64,000 nucleotides of DNA from the NCBI RefSeq assembly GCF_024166365.1, contig NC_064822.1:106698823-106762822 (forward strand). Direction: 5' to 3'. Every line of letters starts with the position of its first letter. Position 1 is the stretch's first letter. Under the pieces are notes generated by a model, which did no database searches, was not told the DNA's origin, and was given only the letters and a program-made list of their open reading frames with translations. A program made the position numbers and the translations under genes. Source of the stretch: Elephas maximus indicus (lineage: Eukaryota > Chordata > Mammalia > Proboscidea > Elephantidae). Of the stretch, positions 44,501 through 59,500 are shown in pieces.

Positions 44501-47500
44501 CAGAATCGACTCGACAGCAATGGGTTTGGTTTTTGTACGAAGGTTAATTGAGTCCCTGGGTGGTGCAGATGGTTGATACACTTGGCTGCTAACCAAAAAG
44601 TTGGAGGTCTGAGTCTACCCAGAGGTGCCTCGGAAGAAAGTTCTGGCAATCCGCTTCCAAAAAGGGAGCCACTGAAAACCCTATGGCGCACCGTTCTACC
44701 CTGTCGTACATGGGTTTGCCATGAGTCAGAGTTGACTCCACAGCAACTTTTTTTTTTTTTTTTTAAATGAGTCTTAACAACTCTATGAAATACAGAGTTT
44801 TTTCCCTAGCTTTTATAGATGGGAAAGCTAAGACTCAAAGTGACGAGCCCAGGGTCACAGGAAATGCAAAGGGCAATGGCAGCCACGTCTGAGGATCCTC
44901 ATCTCCCCTCTCTGGGGGCAGCAAGGACACAACGTGCATGGGTGTCAGTGTGGCCTGTGTGGCCTCCGTCAGTCATCCAGGGCCTTAGCCACTTCCGTAT
45001 GTGTGAGATCCCAGGAGGGAGGAGGAGAGAAAGGTACTTGGACACTGCTCCTCCTTAGTCTAGCTTTGGTCACTGCCTAGGAGAGGGGAGCTCCAGGAGA
45101 ATAAAACTTTCCATAAATGGGAACTTCAGCTCTTTTCTTCTCTCTTTCTCAATCCTTCTGGATAGACAGTGTTCTGATGCGGTGCCAACTTATGAAGGGA
45201 TCCTTCGGGCAGTCATCTGAGAAGAGGCTGTATCTTACTCCAGGAATGGGGCCTCTTGTCTCAGGCACCAGAACCCCATGAGTCAAATTTAGCCTCATGT
45301 GACAGCTTCAGCCCACCACTCACTCAGCAAATGTCTGCTATAGCCCTGCCTGGGTGCTAGAGACACTACCCTGGGCATGGAGGGGCCTGGTCTGAGTCCT
45401 GCCCTCAAGGAGCTCCCAGACTCATAATCTAACTACAATCCCAAGTGCTGGAAGGGGAAAGGAACCCTGGCCAGGAGCCTCACCTTTTCAGGGTGGCTGA
45501 TTTTCCCCCTGAGAACTTGCTTAACTGGGTTTATAGACGTTCACAGTGGTGGAGATAACCCGGGGACAAAACATCACAGGAAGTGGGTTTTGTGGTAAGA
45601 GACTGTGAAGTACTGAGCTGTGAACCTCAGGGGGCCTGAGTTCTACCCAAAGCCATTTCCCGTACCTTCCTTCCAGTCTCCGGCGATGAGGATGGACCTC
45701 CGGATTCTGAGCCTTACAGGCAGGGCTCCTCTGGGACCCCACACTGTTAAGATTGTGTGTCAACTTGGCTGGGCCATGATTCTCAGTGGTTTGGTGGTTA
45801 TATAATGAAGTTGTCATCCTCCATGATGTGATCTCATGTGATCAGCCAATCAGTTGTAAGGGGAGTTTCCTCAGGGCTGTGGCCTGCATCCAATACACAC
45901 GGATGTTCTAGCAAAGCTCGCTTGTGTGCTCTGGATTCTACATCTGGCTCATTATCACCTGACCTCCAGTTCTTAGGACTTGAGTGAGCGGCCTGCCATC
46001 TTAGCTGCTGATCTTAGATTCGTCAGCCTTCCCAGCCCTTGAACCAACAGCCTGCTGTCTTGACTTGCCAGTCTTGGGTCCCTGAGTCAGGAGAAGCCTC
46101 CAGCCTGATGCCTAGCCAGTGGACTTTGGACTTGCCAGCCTCTACAACCACGTGAGTGGTTGAGATAAATCTCTCCCTCTTTCTTTCTCTCTCTATTTTT
46201 GCTAGTTTTGCTCACTAGTTTTGCTCCTCTAGAGAATCCAGCCTAAGACATTTGGTAGCAGAAATGGTTCTAGAGAAACAAAATCATAATGATGAGTTTT
46301 CTAAATTGGTTCTCAAGTCTGATTAATCTTATAGGCACTGATGACTCTGCCTCCAGTAGTAAAGAGGGTGCTGCTAGTCCACGGCGTGAGGTGGCAATAT
46401 TAATATGCAAAATATCACCACCAACAGATCAAGCATTGGTGAGAAGTGAGGCTCTGGGTGACTGCATGTTTGATACTTTTCTATAGTTTTGTCAGAATAA
46501 GAAGTATAGGGAAGCTAGCTGGTTGGCCTACTTTCACTAGACAAAGTGATGAAATAAAGGGATGAGATTAGGGTTTGAGTCACAGCTCAAGTGCCATATA
46601 AAAGACCTCAGAATTGCCACTTGTGTCCTAAAAGAAAGCCTTATTTCTTATAGTAACAGAGCTGATATTGCCGAAAACCAGAGTCTTATTGTAAGAGTGG
46701 ACAAATTACAATACCAACTGAATTTCCAACCTCAAATGGTAGCTGAAGTTAAAGTGAGGGCATTGACTGGGAAGAAATGGGATCCTGAAACTTAGGATGG
46801 GGACATATGGACAGATAATCAGGAAGCTGGGGACACTGAGCCCCTAAATTCCATTGACTCGCCCTTGCCAACAGAACCAGTCCTCTTACTCCCATCTGAA
46901 GAGATTACCACATCTTTGTCAGCTAAATCACACTTCGCAGTAAAACCATTATCCCCTCCAACCCCATCTGATGAGATTAACCCAGCTGTGCCTGAAGAGC
47001 CTTTGTCTGAGTTAACACATGGGTGGCATCTGAATCATTGCCTGGGGCACTGCTGGGGTAGATATCTTTCAAGACACTGCTGAATGTTCCCAGGACCCAC
47101 CCCCACCACTCGTTTTTGCTAGACTTAAGTCCCAGCAAGCCCCAAAAGGTGAAATACAAAGTGTGACCCAGGAGGAGGTACACTACTTTCCAAAATGTAC
47201 ATTCCAAAAGAACTTCTTGACTTTTCTAATACGTAGAAACAGAGACCTGGGGAATATGTGTGGGATGATGGTTTAAGGTACATAAAGTTGGATCAGTTTG
47301 AGTTTACTGATGTGGGCTCACTAAGCACAGATTCTTCATTAAATTTTTCAACTCAAGATGTTAGGAAAGGAGCTAATACTTCATTTGGTCGGTTTGCTGA
47401 AGCATGGATTATGCGGCGGCCTACACTAAATCAAGTTGAAGTACCTGACCTGCCTTGGTATACTGTATGTAGAAGGTATCCAAAGACTTAGGGAAATTGG

Positions 47501-50500
47501 CATGTTAGAGTGGATTTATAAGGTTAGATCCACAGAGCCACACATGGAGTGCCCAGAGGACACATCTTTTACCACAACTGTGAGGAACAAACTTGCCAAG
47601 GGAGCCACAGCATCCTTGAAGACTGCTGTAATTGCTATTTTATGTAAGTCAGATTTGACAGTGGAAACTGCCCTAACTAAATTAAGACATCTAACTGGAC
47701 CCTGTGGTAGTAGGGTTCAAGTGGCGGCATTCTATTGACAAAGACAAGATGGGCATGGTTTCTTTAATGGACAGTGGAGTCAAAGTAGTAATCAGAATAG
47801 TCTGACTCATACAGACTTATGGTATTGGCTATTTAGTCATGATGTCCCTAGGAGTGAAATAGATGGGAAATCTACTAAGTATTTACTTGATCTGTACAAG
47901 CAGAAGAATTCTAGGTCAGGTGAATAATTGAATCACCAGTCTAGAAAGTCACAGCTGCTCAATCAATTCCCAGACTTGAGCCAATTTACAGATCCACAAT
48001 CCCTTGAACGAAGGGGAGGCTGGGTCCCCTGGAGAAAGGACTTTACGACACTGCCAAAAATTTATACACTGTTAATTTTTCTCTCAGCTTTCCCCAAAGG
48101 GATCTACAGCCTTCTACTAGAATGACTGTCACTGGGGAAAAGGAAATAATCAGACTTCTCAGGGAGTACTGGATACTGGTTCTGAATTGATGCTAATGCC
48201 AGGAGACCCAAAACATCACCCTGGCCCACCAGAGTGGGGGCATGTGGAGGTCAGGTTATTAAGAAGTCTTAGCTTAGCTTAGGTTTGTCTCACAGCAGGT
48301 TCCCAAATCTATCTTGTAGTGATTTCCACAATTCCAGAATGCATAATTGGAATAGACATACTCAGCAACTGGCAGAACCACCACACTGAATTTCTGACAA
48401 GTGAAGTAAGGACTATTATGGCAGGAAAAGCCAAGTGGAAGCCATTAGAACTGCCCTTACTTAGGAAATAGTAAACTAAAAGCAATACCACTTTCCTCAA
48501 GAGATTGCAGAGATTACTGCCACCATCAAAGACTTGAAGGATCCAGGGGTGGTGATTCCTACTACATCCCCATTCAACACATCTGTTTGGTCTGTGCAAA
48601 AAACAAGTGGATCTTGGAGAATCACAGTGGACTATCATAAACTTAGCCAGGTGGTGACTCCAATTGTAGCTGCTGTTCTAGATGTGGTTTCACTACTTGA
48701 GCAAATTAATACATCTCCTGGTACCTGGTACACTGCTATTGATCTGGCCAATGCCTTTTTCTCAATTCCGGTTTCTAAGGAACGCTAGAAGCCACTTGGC
48801 TTCAGCTGGCAAGGCCAGCAATATACCTTCACTGTCCTACCTCAAGGGTATAGCAACTCTCCAGCCCTGTGCCGTAATTCAGTTCACAGGAAACTTGATC
48901 GCCTTTCCCTTCCACAAGACATCACACTGGTCCATTATATTGATGACATTATGCTCACTGGACCTAGTAAGGAAGAAGTGTCAATGACTCTGAACTTTTG
49001 GTAAAACAGTTGTGTGCTAGAGAGTGGGGAATTAATCTCACAAAAATTCAGGCACCTTCTACCTCTGTGAAATTTTTAGGAGTCCAGTGGTTTGGGATAC
49101 TCCTTCTGAAGTGAAAGATAAGTTGTTATATCTGTTTCCTCCTACAACTAAAAAGAAGGCACAATGCCACAATGCCTGATGGGCCTGTTTGGGTTTTGGA
49201 GGCAACATATCCCTCATTTAGGTGTGCTATCCCAGCCTATTTATCAAATGACTCAAAAAGCTGCTAGTTTCTTAATGCTTCGAAGGCCAGTGTAGCAGGG
49301 GCGGGGGTTTGGGGACCATGGTTTCAGGGGACATCTAAGTCAACTGGCATAATAAAATCTACTAAGAAAACATTCTGCATCCCACTTTGGAGAGTGGAAG
49401 CCGGGGTCTTAAACGCTAGCAAGTGTCCACCTAAGATGCATCAACTGGTCTCAACCCACTTGGAGCAAAGGAGAATGAAGAACACCAAAGACACAAGGTA
49501 ATTATGGGCCCAAGTGACAGAAAGGGCCACATAAACCAGAAACTACATCAGCCCGAGACCAGAAGAAGTAGATGGGGCCAGCTACAACCGAAGACTGCCC
49601 TGACAGGGAACACAACAGAGAACCCCTGAGGAGCAGGAGAGCAGTGGGATGCAGACCCCAAATTCTTGTAAAAAGACCAGACTTAATGGTCTGACTGAGA
49701 CTAGAAGGACCCTGGAGGTCATGGTCCCCAGACCTTCTGTTCACCTAAGACAGGAGCCATTCCCAAAGCCAACTCTTCAGACAGGGATTGGACTGGACTA
49801 TAGGATAGAAAATGATACTGGTGAAGAGCGAGCTTCTTAGATCAAGCCGACACATGAGACTATGTGGGTAGCTACTGTTTGGAGGGGAGATGAGAGGGCA
49901 GAGGGGGTCAGAAGCTGGCCGAATGGACACGGAAATAGGGAGTGGAGGGAAGGAGTGTGTTTCTCATTAGGGTGAGAGCAACTAGGAGTATATAGCAAGG
50001 TGTATATAAATTTTTGTATGAGAGACTGACTTGATTTGTAAGCTTTCACTTAAAGCACAATAAAAATTAAAAAAACAAAAACAAAAACCTGCTAGTTTTG
50101 ACCGTGGCCCAGAACAAAAGAAGGCCCTGCAATAGGTTCAGGCTGCTATGTAAGCTACTCTGACACTTGGGCCATATTATCCAGCTGATTCAATGGTGCT
50201 TGAAGTGTCAGTGGCAGATAGATACGCTGTTTGGAGTTTTTGGCAGACCCCTACTGGTAAATCACACCACAGACCTTTAGGATTTTGGAGCAAAGCTCTG
50301 CCATCCTCAACAGATAACTACTCTTTTTGAAGAACAGCTTTTGGCTTGTTACTGTGCCTTAGTAGAGACGGAATGTTTAACCATGGGCCACCAAGTTACC
50401 ATGTGGCCTGAGCTGCCCATCATGAACTGGATGTTGTCTGACTCACAGAGCCATAAAGTCGGAAACACACTGCAGCACTCTATCATTAAATGGAAGTGGT

Positions 50501-53500
50501 ATATTCGAGATCGGGCTCAAGCAGCAGCTGAAGATAAAAGTTACATGAGGAAATAGCCCAAACGGCCATGATCTAGACTCCTGTCACATTACCCTCCCTC
50601 TCCCAGTCAGCATCTATAGCCCCATGGGGGAATTCCTTATGATCAGTTGACTGAGGAAGAGAAAACTCGCGCCTGGATTACAGATGGTTCTGTGTGATAT
50701 GCAGGGACCACTTGAAGGTAAACAGGCAGCACTACAGCCCCTTTCTGGGGCCTCCCTGCAGGACAGTGGTGAAGGGAAATCCTCCCAATAGGCAGAACTT
50801 CTAGCAGTGTACCTGGTTATCCACTTTGCTTGGGAGGAGAAAAGGCCACTTGTGTGACTGTATACCGATTCATGGGTTTGGCTGGATGGTCAGGGACTTG
50901 GAAAGAATATATTTGGAAAATAGGTGATAAGGAGGTATAGGGAGGGGTATGTGGAGAGAGCTCTGTGGATGGGCCAAAAGAGTGAGGATATTTGTGTCTC
51001 ATGTGAATGTTCACCAAAGGGGAGCAGAGGAGGATTTTAACAATCAAGTGGACAGGATGATGCGTTCTGTGGAAACCAGTCATCCTTTCCCTAGCCACTC
51101 CTGTCGTTGCCCGATGGGCTCATGAACAAAGCAGCAATGGTAGCAGGGATGGAGGTTATGCATGGGCTCAGCAACATGGACTTCCACTCACCAAGGCCAA
51201 CTTGGCTACCACCACTGCTGAGTGCCCAATCTGCCAGCAGCAGAGACCAACACTGAGTCCCTGATATGGCATCATTCCTTGAGGAGGTCGGCCAACAAGC
51301 TGGTGGCAGGTTGATTACACTGGACTGCTTCCATCATGGAAAGGGCAGCATTTTGTTCTTACTGGGATAGACATGTACTCTGGATATGGATTTGCCTTCC
51401 CTGCATGCAATGCTTCTGCCAAAACGATCATCTGTGGACTTACAGAATGCCTTATCCACCATTATGGTATCCCACAAAGCATCGTTTCAGATCGAGAGAC
51501 TCACTTCACAGCAAATGAAGTGTGGCAATGGGCCCATGATCATGGAATTCACTAGTCTTACCATGTTCCCCATGATCCTAAAGCAACTGGCTTGATAGAA
51601 CGATGGAACAGCTTCCTACAGGCACAATTATGGTGCTGCTAAGTGGCAGTACTTTTCAGGGTTAGGGAAATGTTCACCAGGAGGCTGTACATGCCCTAAA
51701 CGAGCGTCGGATATATGGTGCTTGTCATGGATTGAACTGCGTCCCCCCAAAATATGTGTCAACTTGGCTAGGCCGTGATTCCCAGTATTGTGTGATTGTC
51801 AACCATTTTGTGATCTGATGTGATCTTCTGAATTGTTGTAAATCCCACCTCTATGTTAATGAGGTGAGATTAGCAGCAGTTATGTTAATGAGGTAGTACT
51901 CAAGCTACAAGAGTAGATTGTGTTTTACATCAATCTCTTTTGAGATATAAGAGAGAAGTGAGCAGAGAGACATGGGGATCTCATACCACCAAGAAACAAG
52001 AGCCAGGAGAATAGAGCGTCCTTTGAACCGGAGGTCCCTGCATGGAGAAGCTCCTAGACCAGGGGAAGATTGATGACAAGGACTTTCCTCCAGAGCCAAC
52101 AGAGAGAGAATCCCTTCTCCTGGAGCTGGCAATCTGAATTTGGACTTCTAACCTCCTAGACTGTGAGAGAATAAATTTCTCTTTGTTAAAGCCATTCACT
52201 TGTGGAATTTCTGTTATAGCAGCACTAGATAACTAAAACAGAATTTGGTACCAGGTGTGGGGTGCTGCTCTAACAGATATCTAAAATGTGGAAGTGGCTT
52301 TGAAACTGTGAATGGATAGAGGCTGAAAAAGTTTTAAAGTGACTAATAGTTAAAGCCTAGGTTATCTTGAAGAGATCATTGGTGAAATTATGGACATCAA
52401 AGACTACTGGTAAGGACTCAGAAGGAAATGAGGAGAGCTGATACACTGGAAATGGTGCAGATGGCAAGAGGCAGCAGCAGAACCAGGAGACCAGCACCAG
52501 ACAGTGCTGGAGCCGACCCACAGAGTGAGAGAGCTGAGTGCCTTTGGCAGAAGGCTTCCTGGTAGAGTGGGGTGCCTCTGAGCATTTATTGGTGGAGCTA
52601 GGCTTGCCAATCCATGGAGCAAGAGAGCTGAGTGTCTTCCGGTGGAAGTTTACTGGCAGAGTGGGGTGTCTCCAGGCACTTATCAGTGGAGCTAAAGAGC
52701 TTTGGAACACTTGCCCCAGCAGGGCAGATGCAGGCAGTGAGGCCCAAGGGGCTGAGAGGCCAAGGAACCAGGAAGTAGAAGCTGAAAAGACAAGGAACAC
52801 AGGAAGCAGAGCTACCTCAGTCTTAAAGGGTAGGCCCACAACCTCTCAGGTCTCAAAGGGTGGAGTCGCCACTTAAAGGAACTAAGAGAATGGGGCTGCT
52901 CAAATTTGAGGGAGCAGAGCTGCCGTTCCATTGGGCCTGGGAGGCAGAGCTGAAGGCCAGACAATATAGCAGCACTAGGTAACTAAGACACTGTATGATC
53001 TCACTTATACGAAATAAACAAATATATGGAAACCAAAGATTATTAGTGGTTACCAGAGGTGGCAGGGAGGGAAAAAGGGGGAACTTTTGCTTAGGGGGCA
53101 CTGACTTTACATTAATAGAATAATTTTGAAAAGGATAGTGATAATGGATGCACAACATGAAGAATGTAATCAATGTCACTGAACTACACACGTAGAAATT
53201 GATGAATGTTTTGTTGTGTATATTTCACCACAAAAACAAAACAAATTCAGGTGATAGATGAACATCATAGTGAATAACATTAAAGTCACTGAACTACATA
53301 CATAAAAATGGTTGAAATGGAAAATGTTTGGTTGTATATTTTTTTTATCACAAAAAGAAACAAAAAATACAAATCCAAACACTGATCATCACTTACAAAT
53401 ATCTTCATGATTCAGTTCGCCTCTCTAAACTCACTTTGCACCAGTGTTCCTTCTGCTTCCTTGCTCACTTCCCTCCAGCCTCCCTGGCCTGCTTTTTGCC

Positions 53501-56500
53501 CCATTAAAACACCAAGCCTCTGGGCCTTTGCATTTGCTGTTCCCTGGTCGCTATGAGTCAGAATCGACTCAATGGCAACGGGTTTGGTTTTTTTGTTTTG
53601 TTTTTGATTGGAACATTCAGAGTAGCCTTTCCTCGCCACCCTGACTAAAAAAGACAGCTGCTGTGCAGTTGATTCCAACTCATGGCAACTCCATGTATGT
53701 CAAAATAGAACTGTGCTCCATAGAATTTTCAATGGCTGATTTTTCAGACGTAGATCACCAGGCCTTTCTTCTGAGGCATGTCTGAGTGGACTCGAAGTTC
53801 CAACTTTTTGGTTACCAGCTGAGTGTGTTAACTGTTTGCACCATCCAGGGACTCCTAACTAAACGAGCTCCCTAATTAGTCACTATTCCGTCACCATGCA
53901 TTATTTTCTCTTTTTCCTTACACAGCACTTGTTACTATCTGAAATTATTTATTTTGTGTCTTTCCCACTAAAAAAGTAAACTCCAAGGAGACAAAGACGT
54001 TGCCTAACCTATTTGCTGTTGTATCCCCAAGGCTTGGCACAAGGTCTTCCACCCAGTAGGTGACCCCTAAATACTCATTATGCAAATCAGTGAATTCCTG
54101 CCTTTACTGACACTTCTCTTGCTTGGACTGTTCCCTTCTTCCTTGGCTTCTGAAAAATCTAGAAAAGTAAAAAAGAACACCTTTTCTTCCAGGGAAGGCT
54201 GTCTTTCTAATTTTTCCTGTTTTGTTTTTTATTCTATTTTTCTGCTTATCCATGTTCTATCCAGCCTCAAATTTAATTGCAACTAGGAAATTTTTCTTGA
54301 TTAATCCGTTAGGAAGGATGGGAGGAGAAATACACAAGCTTGATACCCTTTGGGAATATTCTATAATCCACCTGCCCAGGTAGAGCATTTGGATCTTGGG
54401 CCATAGTTTCTAACCCAAATCAAGACTCAGTGTCTGACACTTCCCACTTTCAGGGGTAGACTGGCAGATGACATTTACATGTGGGATTAGTAGAATTTCT
54501 TAATAAGGAGAAACGGAAGAAAATACTGCAATGGAAACTTTCCCAGAAAATCCAGGATATAAGGTTTAATATAGAGATATTTTCCTCTATTACACTACAA
54601 GCTCAGAGGTTGGGACAGACACTGGAAGTTGTAAATCATCTAAAATCAGAGCCTTTGAGCAATTTCTGTATTGCATCCCTGACACCTCTTAGGAGCGCAG
54701 GTGGCCATAAGAAAAACTGCCACTTAGCTCAGTTCTGATCAACAAGAGATGCGAAAGTGGGAGAAATCTTGGGTTAATCCACGTTCCCATCTCCTCCCTG
54801 GGTCCCGCACAGGGCACTTCCCGACCTCAGGGCTGCCCTTTCTCTCCTTTCCTCCCTCTGCTGATCTCTCTACCTTCCCTTCCTACAGCACCCCCTCCCT
54901 GACCAACCCCACCTCCTCTCTCTGTAAGGAACTTGCTCACTAAGGGTCATGTTCGTTCCCAGATGCTCTCTGGGCCTTGGGTATGTGTCTGATCTCCTCC
55001 AGGAAATCCCCACAGGAGGGAGACCTAGGCTCTCTTCTCCTTGGCCTCCCCCAGGGGCAGGCAGGGCTTTGGACATGGGGATGTGCCCCTCTTTGGGGCA
55101 GAGTAGGCTAACGGGACTGGGGGGCCAGTTTTCAGAAGCTCAAGGAGTGTGTCAGACCAGGACCAAACTCTGACTGCTGACGCGGCTCCTCACGAGTGAA
55201 GTACTTGGCCTAGTTCTGACTCTGAGGTGGGAAAGAAAACGTTCTCCAGCCTGGCACTGGGCCTCCTCTCCCCCTGCATCAAATGCTCGTGTATTCACGG
55301 TTACAGAGCAGCTGCCGGGTGCCTGGGTAGGAGGAGAGAGAGCGTGGACATCATATTTCAGCAGAGACACAGCCCCGTTTGTATGTGAGTAACAGGAGCC
55401 GGTTAATCTGATCGAATGGTCCAATGTGTGGGAAATTTTATCCCACTGTGGACCGCAGAGATTTCTGACCAGGAGTCTGAGGTTTTTTTCCCCTTTCCCC
55501 ACTGAACTGAACATTGCTTAAAGTATCTCTACAGTCTGAAAGCCCTCGAGGTAGGGTTGTTTATCATAGGGTCTACCAACTCCCTGAAATGACATGCAAA
55601 AATGTGTGTGTGCATATCATTGTGGGAAATTATGCACCATTGCAGGGAAAGGGGCGTAGCTCTTCACAGATTCTCAAAGGAGGCCAGGACACAGAAAAGT
55701 AAGAATCGCTAGCTTAGGTTTTTCAGGCAGGTGATTCAGAGATGCTGGAATTGGCCTTAAGAGAAATTTCAAGGCCACAAGGGAGAAATAGCCAGAGGGA
55801 ATGAGTATGTGTCTGGTGGCCCCAAGGAGCAGACACTTCGGAGAGGCTTCGGCAAATTTCACCCCACTGGGCACAGGAGACTCCACCCTTTAGATGCTTC
55901 CTGTGCCTATCTGGCACCATGTCACTTGTCCAGCCTGGTCAGAGGAGTTGCCCAATTGGGCACTTGTACCTTATGAACTCACTAAATTGAGTGACGAGTT
56001 AAAACAGCTTAGAACCCCCGCCTCATGTGATTCAGGGAGAAGGAGCTTCCGGGGGATGGTGGCACAGGGTTAGAGGGAGAAGGGTCATAAGAGAGTCCAG
56101 TTTGAGAGGAAGGGTGGCTGGTACACATTCCATGTAACCATTCCATTGCTCTGGAGATTCCCCAGAGACTACTTGCAAGCCCCTCTTATCTCTGTCAAAC
56201 TTTGCCCCTCCCTTCCCAGAAGCCTAATCTTTGTGTTTCACCAGACCCTTATCACTGCACCCGTGCTATTTCGTTAGTGCAGCTAAGTGCCTGCCCTCCC
56301 TGGGACAATATGAGTTCCCTAAAGATACAGATTGCACAGTCCTGACACTCAGTCCTCCTTCCATGGCCTTCCCCAGCCCTAGTCATCTTTTTAGCATCAC
56401 CCCTAACCTGGAGGGCATGAGGGAAGTGGGGGCAAGGTAAGGAGACAGCAGCAGCCCTCCACGGGGGTGGCCCAAGGGCCTAAGATGGGAAGCTTGGAAT

Positions 56501-59500
56501 CAGGTCCTGCCCTTGATATGGGAGCTTGGGCACAGAGGGCCAACCTGGGAGAGGCCAAGATACCATGTGCCATCTGGGAAGAGGGCTCAGCTCCGGGAGA
56601 ATCCTGGTCTAATGATGCATCAGTACCACAGCCACTTTCCTAGATCTGGCCCCGTAACTCCACTCAAGTGATTTTAAGAACTTGCTCTCAGAACTCTGGG
56701 ACCTCCGCCTCTCTTTCTGCCAACTACCATGCCCCCTCTACCCCCAAGGCTGCCATCATTCTGAAACATATCACTCTGCAGCTTAAACACTGCCAATGGC
56801 TCCTCATTTCTTCCTAAACACTTTCAGCATGGCATGAATGCTTATTCAGTGCCTTTTTAGTCTCATTTTCTATGATAAATCTAAGCTTCAGCCACACCAG
56901 GTCTCTCAAAGTTCCACACACACATTGATGTCTGTAGGCTCTGCTCATGTGGTTCTCTCTTCCAGGAATGCCCTTCATACCCTCTTCTCTGCCTAGACAA
57001 TCACACTCATCCTTTACGGCCCAGCTCCAATCTGGCCTCCACTGTGAAGCCCCCAGCCATGCCAGGCAGAAATAATAACCCCTGGCTCTGCCCTCCCATG
57101 GCCCATTGTTCCCCTACAATGAACAAAATGAACCTAATGCTTATGGGGCTCTTGCTCAATGCCAAGTACTCTGTAGCACATGAATTATCTCATTCATCAT
57201 GTATCTTGCCTGGATCCCTCACCCACCATGTGAGGGAGTCAATTGTCAGTTATTTTTAGAAGAGGAGACTGAGGTTCAGAGAGGCTAAGTGTCAGAGACC
57301 TAGGAAGATTTAGAGCTGGAATTTGAATCCCTGGGTATCAGACTCCCAAGTCCATGGCCTTTTCTGTTACTGATTGCTGTTGTAAACGGCTGGCTGTCCT
57401 GTGAAGGTTAGTAGCCTTTTCAGGGCAGGACCTGCCTCATTTGTCATGGTGTCCCCCAGTCCTAGGTCAGTGCCAGGTAAAGGGCAAGTGCTCATTAGAT
57501 GTTTATGGAACTGCCTTGAAAGGTGGGAAGTTTGGAGGGCAACCTCATTTACCTATTAACAACCATAGTAAACAGGGCTTCGTAGGTGGAATCTTTAAGA
57601 GCAGAAGAGTGGTTTGCATGTGATACAGAGGGGAAGGCCCCCCGCCCCACCTGTCTTGACCTCTCTCAGCACTTCTGAATTGGGGTTGGTCTTGGCAGTC
57701 TTAAGGGAGTCCTGGAGGCCAGAACTGTAAAGCTCTTGGGCTTTAGGAAGGTCCAGGCTTTAGGAATGTGGTGCCTGCTCCCTCGAGAGGCCCTACCCTC
57801 CTTCCCAGAGTGCCAATGGGAGACCCTGACCCCTCCTCAGGGCCCCTCAAGCCTCACCTTCAGTGCTGGCATCATCCACCAGTATGATCTCCTTCAGGAA
57901 AATGGCAGGGGCAGTATGCAGGACACTGTACACCGTTCGCAGCAGTGTAGACCAGGCCTCGTTGTGGAACACAATGATGACACTGGTGGTGGGCAGTTGG
58001 GGGCAGCGCCGGAACTTCTGGTCCAAACACCTAGAGGGATGAAAGTGTGGACACACCTCTCCAGGCCCCTGGGAATTCCTCAGGAGATAGAGAGGGCTCT
58101 GTCCAAAGGCCCCCCACAACCACCCTCTGTTCCTCTGAACCATGAGCCACATTCCCTGTTGCTGTCCAGAATATCTACTCCCTCCCCCAGGCCAAAAGTC
58201 CCTGGGTGGTGCAAACAGTTAATATGCTCAGCTGCTAACCAAAACATTGGAAGTTTGAGTCCATCAGAGCTACCTGGAAAGAAAGGTCTGAAGGCCCACT
58301 TCCAATAAAATCAGTCATTGAAAACCCTGTGGAGCACAGTTCTACTCTGACACATGCGGGGTTGCCATGAGTTGGAATTTACTCAACAGCATCTGACTGG
58401 TTTAACTGGTCCCTGGATCACTCTAAAATTGCCACCCTCTCTGAGCCTCTGGCACTGGACCTAGCCACCTCACTTGAAAACTCAGCTCCCCAGTGCTGGC
58501 TCGGCCCCGCAGCTGTATTGCTGAGGGCTCACTTCTCTGTCTGCTCTCTGCTGGGAGTTCCCAGGGCTGACTCTCTCTTCTTCAGTAATGTGTGCTGCAT
58601 AAAGTGTAATGCAATCCAGAAGTTCCAGAGGGGTACGTGATAATGGCAAAACTGACACCTGAGAAAAGTGACTACTATAATTTCCATACTCAATGAGAGG
58701 AAAAGGCTCCTTTCTTTTTACAAACTACAGTTCCTCTAATCCATTTCCTCATTAAGTCCCTGTAATCTGACACTATTATCACAGTCAATTTCCTGTGACC
58801 TTTCTCTATCCTTATCCATTCCAACCACTCGGTGGCACTTGACCACACTGTCCCTTCTTGACACTGCATTTTGGGGATGGGGGATAGGAGTATGTGACTC
58901 CTGGATCTCAAGGAACCATCTGGCTGAACATCCTTTCTTTCCTTTCGGGGGGTTTATGGTCACGCCAGTCACACCTTTGGTACAGCCCTGACCTCATCCC
59001 AGGATTTCGGTGTTACTTACTCAGGGGGTCGGGTGTCTGGCCCCAGTGCCCTCTGCAAGGAAATCCGGTCACTGGCAAAGGCATTGAAGCAGTGCTTCTT
59101 ATAGCCCTCCTCTTTTTCCTGGGTCTCTTGCGGGGTCCACTTGTCCTTCTGAAATGCTTTTCCGTCTGCCCCAGGACCATTGGGGTCCTGCGGTGGCCGT
59201 TCCCAGAAGGGCTTCAGCTCGGCTGGGACATAAAACCCAGGGAGGCAGGACTGGTTTGTTGACACCATGGTCTCCTGGGGCTCTGGAGCCTTGATCTGGA
59301 GTTTGGGCATCGAATCCCTAAGGTTATTCACAGCTCCCAGCATGAGGTCCAGGACGTGATCCTTCTGACTCACCAGGGACTTTAGCCATGGTTTCTCCGT
59401 GACCTGCTCCCTGTTGCTGACATCCCTTTGCAGAATGAAGAGGAAGAGCACAAAGGCGCTGCCCACCATGGCCAGGCGCAGGGGCATGTGGCGTCTGCGG

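Larger units (their letters stand above)
43029..57857 (-). other. GALNT6: GALNT6 14.8-kb intron, repeat-rich
   Basis: Contents: an A run at 43698-43715, SINEs at 44368-44764, an ERVL-like provirus at 45745-51722 with an L1 inside it, a MaLR element at 51723-52990, an old L1 end at 52991-53370, L2 with SINE pieces at 53392-54065, and L2-like sequence at 56690-57050. The stretches 43720-44360, 54080-56680 and 57340-57850 show nothing I can assign. No exon was found. Confidence 0.75.

Noticed and set aside
52357-52839. 160-codon open frame on the minus strand
   Set aside because: It lies antisense in the MaLR internal region and resembles no known protein.
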